From an uncultured Archangium sp. (GTDB taxonomy: Bacteria > Myxococcota > Myxococcia > Myxococcales > Myxococcaceae): a stretch of DNA of 64,000 nucleotides. The notes under the pieces are model-generated. The model had not been told where the DNA came from. It did no database searches and worked only from the letters and a program-made list of their open reading frames with translations. The translations under genes were made by a program, and so were the position numbers. The DNA lies in the NCBI GenBank assembly GCA_903905455.1, contig CAIVGN010000224.1:31839-95838 (forward strand), given 5' to 3'. Of this stretch, positions 1 to 9,243 are shown in pieces; within the stretch, counting starts at the first letter, position 1; the number at the start of each line of letters is the position of its first letter.

Positions 1-2
1 CC

Positions 3-458
3 GCCGAGGCCGCCCTGTGGGACGCTGCCGAGGGCCAGGGGCACCTGCGCTCGCTCAAGGCCTGCAAACGGCAGGTCGACCTGGAGATCGGGAAGTTCGT
101 CTCCAAGACCGCCGGGCGCACCGAGCAGCCCTCCGCGGTCGCCACGGAGCCCTTTCACGTCACCCGGCACCAGAAGCTGGTGGCCGCGCTGAAGAAGGCG
201 ACGAAGCCCGCGGTGCCCCCCTGGGTCGACCGGCTCGGGGTGCCCGCCGACTTTGCCGCGGGCGACCGCCAGGAGTCGCTGGCGCTGCTGTTGCTAGTGC
301 GGGGGCTCCCGGAGGCGCGGCGCTCGGCGCTCTTGCGCGAGGCCCGGCGGCTGGTGGAGAAGGCCGAGGCGATGTCGGCGGCCACGAAGCGTGAGTCGTT
401 GCGGTTTCATCGCGCCGCGCTTTCGCGGCAGGCGTGGGCGCTGCCCGCATTCTGGTGA
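3..458 (+). CDS. Hypothetical protein, 5'-truncated
   Basis: This frame is open from the window edge to a TGA at 456-458, so 151 C-terminal residues are visible and the start lies outside. An internal GTG at 180 is possible but the frame continues unbroken upstream with similar codon use. The visible part is rich in Ala, Arg, Lys and Leu, looks helical, and ends in LPAFW. I recognise no domain. It sits 9 nt ahead of a DnaC-like ATPase on the same strand, so the two are probably co-transcribed; a role in the same replication or recombination step is only an inference from position. Confidence 0.6.
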   Translation, partial: AEAALWDAAEGQGHLRSLKACKRQVDLEIGKFVSKTAGRTEQPSAVATEPFHVTRHQKLVAALKKATKPAVPPWVDRLGVPADFAAGDRQESLALLLLVRGLPEARRSALLREARRLVEKAEAMSAATKRESLRFHRAALSRQAWALPAFW

Positions 459-467
459 GGTTCTCAC

Positions 468-1319
468 GTGGCGAACGCGACTGACGCAGGCGGCATCACC
501 TTCGACCGGGTCGGCGACTACGCGGCCGCGAGGCTGACGCAGAAGCTCTCGGAGTGCCCCGACTGCGGCGGCACGGGCCTGATGCGCACCACCACGCACC
601 AGAACGGGCGCGACTATGAGGTGGTCACGGCCTGTCCGCGCGCCCGGTTGCAGAAGCGCGCCACCCTCTACAACCAGGCCCACCTCCCCGCGGTGCAGTC
701 ACTGGCGACGTTCGAGACCTACAAGCCCTCGAACGCCGAGCAGCACCGCGCGCTCCAGGTGGTCAAGGAGTTCGCCTTCCGCTGGCCGACACAGCGCGGC
801 TTCGTGCTCAGCGGCCCGGTGGGCACGGGCAAGACGCACCTGCTGAGCGCGACCCTCAAGCACGTGGCCATCGAGCTGGGGGTCAACGTCTCGTACGTCG
901 AGATCTCGCTGCTCTACTCGCAGATTCGCCGCGGCTTCCAGGACGGCAAGTCGGGCGGCGAGATCATCGGCCCGCTCTCTCAGGTCGACGTGCTGGCCAT
1001 CGACGAGTTGGGCAAGGGCCGCGGCAGCCAGTTCGAGCTGGAGACGCTCGATGAGCTGATCGCCCGCCGCTACAACGCCGGCAAGGTGACGCTGTTCGCC
1101 ACCAACTACTCGCTCAAGCCGCCCGAAGAGCGCGCTCAGCGAGGCTACTTCGGCACCGAGACCGTGCTCGAGTCCGCCAAGGACTCGAAGCTGCTGTGCG
1201 ACCGCGTGGGCGATCGCATCTACAGCCGGCTGTGCGAGATGTGCGAGTTCGTGGAGTTCCCCGCCGCGACGCCGGACATGCGGCGGAGCCCTCAACTCGC
1301 GGGACGCAAGCGCCCCTGA
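468..1319 (+). CDS. DnaC/IstB-like AAA+ ATPase (helicase-loader type)
   Basis: A 283-residue AAA+ protein of the DnaC/IstB family, which loads replicative helicase or assists a transposase. The N-terminus has a partial zinc-finger-like pattern (CPDCGGTG at 30-37 and a third Cys at 56; a clear fourth Cys is missing). The Walker A motif is GPVGTGKT at 117-124, followed by a Walker B-like VLAIDELG near 173 and an LFATNYSL segment that fits sensor 1. The start is GTG at 468, nine nt after the preceding stop. No transposase gene lies beside it, so a helicase-loader role is more likely than an IstB role, but this is not proven. It converges on the next gene with only 4 nt between stops. Confidence 0.8.
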   Translation: MANATDAGGITFDRVGDYAAARLTQKLSECPDCGGTGLMRTTTHQNGRDYEVVTACPRARLQKRATLYNQAHLPAVQSLATFETYKPSNAEQHRALQVVKEFAFRWPTQRGFVLSGPVGTGKTHLLSATLKHVAIELGVNVSYVEISLLYSQIRRGFQDGKSGGEIIGPLSQVDVLAIDELGKGRGSQFELETLDELIARRYNAGKVTLFATNYSLKPPEERAQRGYFGTETVLESAKDSKLLCDRVGDRIYSRLCEMCEFVEFPAATPDMRRSPQLAGRKRP

Positions 1320-1323
1320 GGGG

Positions 1324-1785
1324 TCACTTCGCGCCGGTGCAGATCCAGTCCTTGAGGATCTGCTTCTGCGCCGCGGTCAGCGTGGTGTTGTCGTTGGGCA
1401 TGACCCCCGACACGTTCTCGGACTTGGGGCCGGTGCGACCCTTCGCCGCGCCGCCCAGCACCTTGAGCCACAGCGAGCTGTTGGCCAGGGAGGTCGAGTC
1501 GACGACCTTCAACGTGGCCGCTGTGCCGGCGTAGAGAGACTTCTTGTTCACCATCAGCGCGCTCCTGGCCTCCGTCGAGTAGTCGCCGTAGCTGAAGTTG
1601 GCCGCGTGGCAGCTGCTCGATGCACAGCTGGCGGCGAGCAGCGGCTGCACGTTGGTGGCGAGCGTGGCGGCCCCCGGGCTGCTGGCGCAGGTGAGATCGG
1701 GGTCGGTGGTGCCGGCATCATCGGTGCTGGGGGCGCCGCAGGCGAACGCCAAAACAGTCGAGAGCAGGACGAGGAGCTTGTGCAT
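1324..1785 (-). CDS. Small cytochrome-c-like lipoprotein
   Basis: Reading from the ATG at 1785 gives 153 residues starting MHKLLVLLSTVLAFACG, a signal peptide with a Cys that could be lipidated, although the lipobox is not a classic one. The mature part holds CASSSCH, a CX4CH pattern, and ends with VMPNDN...ILKDWICTGAK, both typical of short c-type-cytochrome-like domains common in Myxococcota secreted proteins. Whether haem is bound is uncertain because the spacing is not the standard CX2CH. The open frame extends upstream to 1914, but that extension lacks signal-peptide character, so the later start was chosen. No Shine-Dalgarno sequence is obvious. It lies downstream of groEL on the same strand, about 100 nt away. 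Confidence 0.62.
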   Translation of the reverse strand: MHKLLVLLSTVLAFACGAPSTDDAGTTDPDLTCASSPGAATLATNVQPLLAASCASSSCHAANFSYGDYSTEARSALMVNKKSLYAGTAATLKVVDSTSLANSSLWLKVLGGAAKGRTGPKSENVSGVMPNDNTTLTAAQKQILKDWICTGAK

Positions 1786-1888
1786 GGGAAGGAGGACTAA
1801 CGCGCCACCGGCACCATGCAAAGAACAACGCCCCGCCCCCTTCTTCCGAAGGGAGCGAGGCGCGTTCGAGACGACGTGAGTCAGCGAC

Positions 1889-3622
<1,734 letters not shown>

Positions 3623-3626
<4 letters not shown>

Positions 3627-4024
3627 CGGGGGCCGGACGCGGCCGTGGCGAAGCCGACGAGATCCAGCAGCTTGGAGAGCTCCAGGGGCTTGGCCAGCGT
3701 CAGGCCGACGCCGCGGCGCAGGCTCTTGTCGAGCACCGCGTCGCTTCCGTAGGCGGTCATCATGATCACCGGCAGGTCGCGGTAGTTCTCGAGGGCGTGG
3801 ATCTGCTGGGTGAAGGTGATGCCGTCGACGTGGGGCATCATCAGGTCGGTGACCACCAGCTTGATCTCGTCGCCCTGGAGCAGCTCGAGGCCGCGCACGG
3901 GGTTGCTGGCAGTCAGCACGCGGTACCCGTGGCGACGCAGGAAGGTCGCCAGCAGGTGCAACGTGGCCTCGTCGTCGTCGACGACCAGGATGCTGATGAC
4001 AGGCCTCCCCGATTCCTGCGCCAT
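3623..4024 (-). CDS. Single-domain response regulator (CheY-like receiver)
   Basis: This 133-residue protein is a receiver domain with no output domain. The acidic pocket is D16-D17-D18, the phospho-acceptor is D60 in VVTDLMMP, the switch residues are T90 and Y92 in MTAYG, and the conserved lysine is K112 in LAKP. Phosphotransfer from a histidine kinase is expected; the partner cannot be named from this locus. The ATG at 4024 lies 50 nt from the divergent TPR gene, so the two share an intergenic promoter region. Its stop codon is embedded in the groEL -35 box, so the genes are adjacent but groEL has its own promoter. Confidence 0.9.
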
Positions 4025-4074
4025 GCGCGCGAGGCCATAACACGGTTGCGCCGGGGCTGGTATGAGACCCGGCC

Positions 4075-5100
4075 ATGTCGCTCTCGCTCGATCAAGCGCT
4101 GGAAATGGCAGAGCAGGCCCTCGAAGACGGCGAGCTGGAGGACGCGCGGGTGCTGGCCGACCAGGCGCTGGCCCAGGCCCCCGACGATCTCGACGCCCTG
4201 GAGATCAAGGGCCTCGCCCTGGGTGAGCTGGGGGAGTTCGAAGACGCCGACGCGGTCTTCGAGCGGCTGCTGACCCTCGACCCGAAGCACACCACCGGGC
4301 TCATCGCCGCCGCCGACGTGAAGATCCGCCAGCCGGGCGACGATCGCGAGCGCATCGAAGAAGGCATGCTGCTGCTCGATCGGGCCGAGCCCCGGGCGAA
4401 GCGAGACGAGGCCCTGTCCATCGAGATGGACCTGCTGCGCGGCATCGCCTTCAACCAACTGGGCGACTTCGAAGACGCGCTCGACGCCTTCGCCCGGGTG
4501 CTCCACCTCGACCCCGATCACGGCGAGGCCCAGCTCGAGCGCGCCATCACCCTCTTCGAGCAGGGGCGCTTCCCCGAGTCCAAGAAGGCCTTCGATCGGC
4601 TCTCCCGCGACTACCCCGAGGAGCCCTGGTCGTTTCACTACCTCGGCCTGCTCGCCGAGCGCCGCGGGGAGAACCCCGAGCCGCTGTTCGCCAAGGCGCG
4701 CGCGCTGCAGCCCGCCGAGTTCCCCGCGCCGGTGTCGTTGTCCGGCGAGGCCTTCGACGCCGCCGTGGCCGACGCCATCGCCGCCCTGCCCGCCCACGCC
4801 AAGCCGCACCTCGACAACGCGGTGATCAACGTCGAGCCACTGCCCTCCGACGAGGAGATCGCCGAGGGGCTCTCGCCGACGATCCTCGGGGTGTTCTCCG
4901 GCACGCCGCTCGACGAGCGCCTGCCCACGCACGCGGGGCACCACGAGACGGTGCGCATCACGCTCTTCCAGAAGAACCTCGAGCGCTTTGCCCGCACGCG
5001 CGACGAGCTGCTCGAGGAGATCCGCATCACGGTGCTCCACGAAGTCGGCCATCTGCTCGGGCTCGACGAAGACGAGCTGTACGATCGCGGCCTCGACTGA
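4075..5100 (+). CDS. TPR protein with C-terminal minimal zincin domain
   Basis: The protein has 341 residues. Residues about 5 to 210 are tetratricopeptide-type helical repeats (for example alternating AEQALEDGE, ADQALAQAPDD and FARVLHLDPDH segments). The C-terminal 120 residues match the minimal matrix-metalloprotease-like family (Zincin_1, DUF1025): a PLDERLP segment, an ITLFQKNLERFA segment and the zinc motif HEVGH at 322-326, followed by G329 and D331. No signal peptide is present, so it should act in the cytoplasm. The family's substrates are not known. Fusion of TPR to this domain suggests a protein-bound peptidase. The ATG at 4075 faces the receiver gene divergently. Confidence 0.82.
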   Translation: MSLSLDQALEMAEQALEDGELEDARVLADQALAQAPDDLDALEIKGLALGELGEFEDADAVFERLLTLDPKHTTGLIAAADVKIRQPGDDRERIEEGMLLLDRAEPRAKRDEALSIEMDLLRGIAFNQLGDFEDALDAFARVLHLDPDHGEAQLERAITLFEQGRFPESKKAFDRLSRDYPEEPWSFHYLGLLAERRGENPEPLFAKARALQPAEFPAPVSLSGEAFDAAVADAIAALPAHAKPHLDNAVINVEPLPSDEEIAEGLSPTILGVFSGTPLDERLPTHAGHHETVRITLFQKNLERFARTRDELLEEIRITVLHEVGHLLGLDEDELYDRGLD

Positions 5101-5129
5101 AGTGCTCGCTTCGGGCTACGAACGACCCC

Positions 5130-5225
5130 GGCGGAGCGGCCGTTTCTGGTGAACGGCGCGGTCTTCAAAACCGTTGGGCTGGCGCGCGAGCGTCGGTCGG
5201 TGGGTTCGATTCCCATGCTCCGCCG
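5130..5225 (+). tRNA. selC: tRNA-Sec (anticodon TCA)
   Basis: The 96-nt gene has the hallmarks of bacterial selenocysteine tRNA: an 8-bp acceptor stem (5130-5137 with 5217-5224), G at the discriminator position 5225, a 6-bp D stem (CCGTTT with GAACGG), an anticodon loop CTTCAAA with TCA at 5165-5167, a long variable arm, and a T arm with loop TTCGATT. CCA is not encoded. It reads UGA as selenocysteine together with SelA, SelB and SelD, none of which lie in the window. The gene starts 29 nt after the TPR-zincin stop. Confidence 0.93.
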
Positions 5226-5315
5226 ATTCTTTGATGTCGGAATTCCCCAGCCAGATCATCGACTTAAGCCCTTCTCCGTAGCGGAATAAGTCTGGACCGA
5301 CTAGGGTCCGGCACC

Positions 5316-6140
5316 GTGAAAGAGCGGTTTCAGTCGATCGAGGAAAAGACCAAGAAGCTGCGGGACGTGCTGCAGTTGAAGCGCCCCGAAGTGCAGGACT
5401 TCCTGGACAAGCTTGAGATGGCCTGGGTGCACCACGATTGTGCCCTGGAAGGATCCATCTATTCGCCGCAAGAACTGACCGCGGCGCTCCACCCGGGTGC
5501 GGTGGTGGCAGAGGCGTCTCTGCTGCCCATCGTCTGGGAGATTCGCAACCACAAGGCGGCGGTCGACTTCATTCGCGAAGAGGCGAAGACGTCGAAGAAG
5601 CACGGGGCCATCACCATGACCTTCGTGCGGCGCGTGCACGACCTGCTCTCGGGCAACACGCCCGAGGCCCAGGAAGCACGCGCCCAGGCCGAGCGTCGCG
5701 AGCGCACCGAGAAAGAGCTCACCAAGGAGCGCGACAAGGCCGGGTTCCGCAAGGACATCCCGCTCCACAAGACGTACCTCCACGAGATCTCGCAGCCGGG
5801 CAAGGTACAGCCCCAGCTCGAGAAGCTGCTCGACTGGACGGCGTCCTCGGAGTTCCGCGAGTTCCACCCGTTGCTGCAGGCCGCACGCGTGCAGCACGAG
5901 TTCATCAAGATCTTCCCGTTCACGGACACGAGCGGAAAAGTCGGTCGCATGCTGACCAACTTCATCTTGATGCGGAACGGCTTCCTGCCGGTGGTGATCG
6001 TCTCGGTGGATCGGTCGAAGTACTACGAGACCTTCCGCGCGAGCTTCACCACGTTCTCCAACCTGATGATGGACTCCATGGAGAACTCGCTCGACAACGG
6101 CCTGAAGTACTTCAAGGACCTGTCGCGGTTCTATCGGTGA
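5316..6140 (+). CDS. Fic-fold protein with degenerate active site
   Basis: The 274-residue protein aligns with the Fic/DOC fold. An N-terminal CALEGS segment resembles the inhibitory-helix motif of Fic proteins, and the core helix reads HEFIKIFPFTDTSGKVGR (194-211). The usual motif is HPFxDGNGRxxR; here the catalytic His is F200, the GN pair is TS and the first Arg is K. AMP transfer by the normal mechanism is therefore unlikely. The start is GTG at 5316, preceded by a short hairpin (GGACC/GGTCC) and no strong Shine-Dalgarno. The next gene begins one nt after its stop, so it is the first gene of a three-gene run with a DHH phosphoesterase and a cysteine desulfurase. Confidence 0.75.
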   Translation: MKERFQSIEEKTKKLRDVLQLKRPEVQDFLDKLEMAWVHHDCALEGSIYSPQELTAALHPGAVVAEASLLPIVWEIRNHKAAVDFIREEAKTSKKHGAITMTFVRRVHDLLSGNTPEAQEARAQAERRERTEKELTKERDKAGFRKDIPLHKTYLHEISQPGKVQPQLEKLLDWTASSEFREFHPLLQAARVQHEFIKIFPFTDTSGKVGRMLTNFILMRNGFLPVVIVSVDRSKYYETFRASFTTFSNLMMDSMENSLDNGLKYFKDLSRFYR

Positions 6141-6141
6141 C

Positions 6142-7212
6142 GTGGTGGCGAGCGCGGCGGCCCCACTCTCAGTCGCGAGCCTCTCCACCAAGGGGAAGAT
6201 CGATCGCCTGACGAAGCTGTTTCGCGGGCGCCGACGTCGGGCGCTCGTGATGACGCACGACAACCCGGACCCCGACTCGATGGCGGCGGCCTGGGCCCTG
6301 GCCACCGTGCTCAGCGAGCGCGTGGGCGTGCCCGCTGACCTCGCGTACGGGGGCATCATCGGGCGCGCCGAGAACGCCGCGTTCGTGAAGACCCTCAAGC
6401 TGCCGATCCGGCACGTCGAGGAGGTCGACTTCGGCGAGTACGATCTCTTCGCCCTCGTCGACACCCAGCAGACCGTGGGCAACCACGCGCTGCCCGGTGA
6501 CCTGCTGGCCGACATCGTCATCGATCACCACCCGGTGCGTGACGACGCCGTGGCCACGCCCTTCGCCGACCTCGGCGGTTCCTACGGCGCCACCTCCACG
6601 ATGCTCACCGAGTACCTGCGCGCCGCCCGGCTCGACCCGGGGCCCGAGCTCTCGACGGCGCTCTATTACGGCATCAAGGCCGACACCCGCGACCTGGGCA
6701 GGCAGACGAAGGACCCCGACGTCGAGTGCTACCTGTGGCTGTTTCCGCGCATCGATCGCGAGCTGCTCTCGCACATCGAGCACCCGGAGCTGCCGGTGCG
6801 CTACTTCCGCCTCTACCACGCGGCCATCGAGAAGGCCCGGCTCTACACCGAGGCGGTGATCACCGATCTGGGCGACGTCTACACGCCCGACATGGTGGCC
6901 GAGGTCGCCGAGCGGCTCTCGTTCATCGAGGGACCCAAGTGGTCGCTCGCCTACGGCAGCTACCGCAGCCAGCTCTACCTGTCGTTGCGCGTCAGCGACA
7001 AGCGCATGAACGCGGGCCGGTTGATCCGCGAGACCTGCGCCCCGCTGGGTGGTTCGGCCGGTGGGCACGGGAGCATGGCCGGCGCGCGGCTGCCGCTGGC
7101 GGGCAAGAAGTCGCAGCGTGAAGAGTTCAAGCGCGACGTCGTACGGCGCTTCAAAGAGGCCTTCGGCGTCGACGGCGAGCGCGGCGTCTCGCTGCTGTCC
7201 GACGAGGCGTGA
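6142..7212 (+). CDS. DHH/DHHA1 phosphoesterase (NrnA-like)
   Basis: The 356-residue protein has the DHH-family order of motifs: HDNPDPDSMAAAWAL near 40, a metal-binding Asp in ALVDTQQ, the DHH triad D128-H129-H130, and the C-terminal DHHA1 motif GGSAGGHGSMAG near 303-314. This matches NrnA-type enzymes that degrade nano-RNA and pAp, or related c-di-nucleotide phosphodiesterases; sequence alone does not separate these. It is cytoplasmic. The start is GTG at 6142, one nt after the Fic-fold gene, and its stop overlaps the GTG of the next gene, so translation is probably coupled. Confidence 0.88.
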   Translation: MVASAAAPLSVASLSTKGKIDRLTKLFRGRRRRALVMTHDNPDPDSMAAAWALATVLSERVGVPADLAYGGIIGRAENAAFVKTLKLPIRHVEEVDFGEYDLFALVDTQQTVGNHALPGDLLADIVIDHHPVRDDAVATPFADLGGSYGATSTMLTEYLRAARLDPGPELSTALYYGIKADTRDLGRQTKDPDVECYLWLFPRIDRELLSHIEHPELPVRYFRLYHAAIEKARLYTEAVITDLGDVYTPDMVAEVAERLSFIEGPKWSLAYGSYRSQLYLSLRVSDKRMNAGRLIRETCAPLGGSAGGHGSMAGARLPLAGKKSQREEFKRDVVRRFKEAFGVDGERGVSLLSDEA

Positions 7213-8339
7213 TCTACTGGGATCACAACGCGGGGGCTCCGCTGCTGCCGGAGATCGCCCGCCACCTGGTGACGGCCTTCGCCGAGGCCGCCGGCAACCC
7301 CTCGAGCGTGCACCAGGCCGGCCGCAACGCGCGGCGGCACCTCGACCAGGCCCGCGAGCGCGTGGCGAAGGTGCTCGGCTGCACGCCCCGCGAGGTCATC
7401 TTCACCGGCTCGGGGAGCGAGGCCGCGGCGATCGCGGTGCTGGGCGCCTTTCGCGCGCGCAAGGACCGGTCGAAGTCGCGGGTGGTGACCACCGCCATCG
7501 AGCACCCCTGCGTGCTGGGCGCGGTGAAGCAGCTCGAGGCCGAAGGCGCCGAGGTGATCCGCGTCGCGCCCGCGGTCGATGGGGCCGTGACCGAGCAGGC
7601 GTTGCTCGAGGCGCTCGACGCGAAGACCGCGCTCTGCTCGGTGCAGTGGGTCAACAACGAGACCGGCGTCATCCAGCCCGCGGCGCGGCTGGCGCGGGTG
7701 TGCGCCGAGCGAAAGATCGTCTTCCACTCCGACGCCGTGCAGGCCTTCGGGCGCCTGCCCGCCTCGCTGCGTGAGGTCCCAGCCGATCTGCTCTCGCTCT
7801 CGGCCCACAAGCTCGGGGGCCCGGCGGGCGTCGGGGTGCTCTACAACCGGCGCGGCGTCGACCTCGCGGGCCTCACCCCGGGGCACCAGGAGAACGGTCG
7901 CCGCGGGGGCACGCAGGCCGTGGCCATGGCCGAGGCGATGGCCCTGGCCGTGGAGCACGCGGTCGCCACGCAGGAGTCGGCGTCGGCCCATGTCGCGACG
8001 CTCAGAGATCGCTTCGAGCAGGCGGTGCTGGCCGCGCTGCCCGGGGTGGAGCGCAACGGCAGCGCGCCGCGCGTGGGCGCCACCAGCAACCTGTGGTTCC
8101 CCGAGGTCGACGGCGAGGCGCTGCTGATCGCCCTGGACCTCGAAGGCATCTGCGTGTCGACGGGCGCCGCCTGCGCCTCGGGCTCGCTGTCCCCGTCGCA
8201 CGTGCTGCTCGGGCAGGGGCGCACGGCGGCCCAGGCCCACGGGTCGCTGCGCTTCTCACTCGGCGCGACGACGACGCAGGCCGAGGTCGACGCGGTGGTC
8301 TCGGCGTTGACCCGGCTGGTGCCCCAGAACCGCGGCTGA
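7209..8339 (+). CDS. Cysteine desulfurase (NifS/IscS family)
   Basis: A PLP-dependent class V aminotransferase-fold enzyme of 376 residues that releases sulfur from cysteine for Fe-S clusters or thio-modification. K201 in LSAHKLGG is the PLP lysine and C322 in STGAACASGS is the persulfide cysteine. Other conserved pieces are GNPSSVHQAGR at the N-terminus and WVNNETGV before the PLP site. The GTG start at 7209-7211 overlaps the previous TGA by two bases. No iscU or thiI follows, so its sulfur acceptor is unclear; given the nearby selC, selenium mobilisation is a possible extra role, which is inference only. Confidence 0.93.
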   Translation: MIYWDHNAGAPLLPEIARHLVTAFAEAAGNPSSVHQAGRNARRHLDQARERVAKVLGCTPREVIFTGSGSEAAAIAVLGAFRARKDRSKSRVVTTAIEHPCVLGAVKQLEAEGAEVIRVAPAVDGAVTEQALLEALDAKTALCSVQWVNNETGVIQPAARLARVCAERKIVFHSDAVQAFGRLPASLREVPADLLSLSAHKLGGPAGVGVLYNRRGVDLAGLTPGHQENGRRGGTQAVAMAEAMALAVEHAVATQESASAHVATLRDRFEQAVLAALPGVERNGSAPRVGATSNLWFPEVDGEALLIALDLEGICVSTGAACASGSLSPSHVLLGQGRTAAQAHGSLRFSLGATTTQAEVDAVVSALTRLVPQNRG

Positions 8340-8340
8340 G

Positions 8341-9240
8341 TCAGTCGCTGGTGCCGAACAGCCCGCGCACCACGGCCGAGACCGCCAGCGGGGTGCCGAC
8401 GCGCTCGTCGTAGAGCGGGGCGATCTCCTCGGCAAACTCGCGGGCGCTCTGAAAGCGCATCGCCGGGTCGATGTCGAAGGCCCGCGCGATGAGCCCCTCG
8501 ACGATCGGCGGCACCTCGGGTCGCAGCGCGCGCACTGGCACGTAGGTCGAGGTGCGGATCGCCTGGAACACCTCCTTCGACGTCTTCCCCACGAAGGGCC
8601 GCTGGAGCGTGAGCAACTCGTAGAGCGTCACCGCGACCGCCCAGAGGTCGATGGTGGCGTTGAGGTGCCCGCCGACGGCCTCGGGCGAGAGGTAGAACGG
8701 CTTGCCCATCACCTGGTCGGGCCCCACCTCGATGAGCGAGCGCGCGACGCCGAAGTCACCGAGCACGAGCTCACCAGTGCGCGAGACGAAGAAGTTCGAG
8801 GGCGAGACGTCGCAGTGCACGATGCCCAGCGGCTTGCCGGTGGGGCCCTTCGCGTGGTGCGCGTAGTCGAGGGCCTCGAGCAGCGCCTTCGAGAGGTAGA
8901 GCGCGAAGTCGATGGGCCACGGCACCTTGTTCTGCCGGCAACGCTTGATGATCTGCGCCACGTCGCGGCCGTCGATGAAGTCCATCACGATGTAGATGTC
9001 GTCGGCGTCGTGGCCGACGTCGAGGACCTCCACGATGTTCGCGTGGTGGAGGTGTCGCGAGAGCTCGGCCTCGGCGGTGAAGAGGCGCACGGCCTCCGCA
9101 TCCTGCCGCAGCGCGGGAAGCAGGCGCTTGAGGGCCAGCTCCCGGCCCTTGTAACGGCCCGCGACGGCACGCACGCGGAACACCTCCGCCATGCCGCCCT
9201 TCCCCAGCAACCGGAGAATCTCGTAGTTCCCCGTGCCCAC
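8341..9240 (-). CDS. Cytosolic Ser/Thr protein kinase
   Basis: The 299-residue protein is a Hanks-type kinase domain almost end to end. It has the Gly loop GKGGMAEVF (13-21), catalytic lysine K38, the catalytic-loop triad H142-C143-D144 in place of the usual HRD, an NFF segment, GDFGVA and a SPEAVGG activation-segment anchor. The catalytic Asp is retained, so activity is likely although the Arg that reads activation-loop phosphorylation is a Cys. There is no membrane segment or extra domain. It begins 3 nt after the stop of the TPR gene upstream and should be co-transcribed with it. It converges on the cysteine desulfurase gene. Confidence 0.92.
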   Translation of the reverse strand: MGTGNYEILRLLGKGGMAEVFRVRAVAGRYKGRELALKRLLPALRQDAEAVRLFTAEAELSRHLHHANIVEVLDVGHDADDIYIVMDFIDGRDVAQIIKRCRQNKVPWPIDFALYLSKALLEALDYAHHAKGPTGKPLGIVHCDVSPSNFFVSRTGELVLGDFGVARSLIEVGPDQVMGKPFYLSPEAVGGHLNATIDLWAVAVTLYELLTLQRPFVGKTSKEVFQAIRTSTYVPVRALRPEVPPIVEGLIARAFDIDPAMRFQSAREFAEEIAPLYDERVGTPLAVSAVVRGLFGTSD

Positions 9241-9243
9241 CGT

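Noticed and set aside
1300..1324. CCCCTGAGGGG palindrome at the end of the DnaC-like gene
   Set aside because: Very short stem and no T tract, so not called as a terminator.
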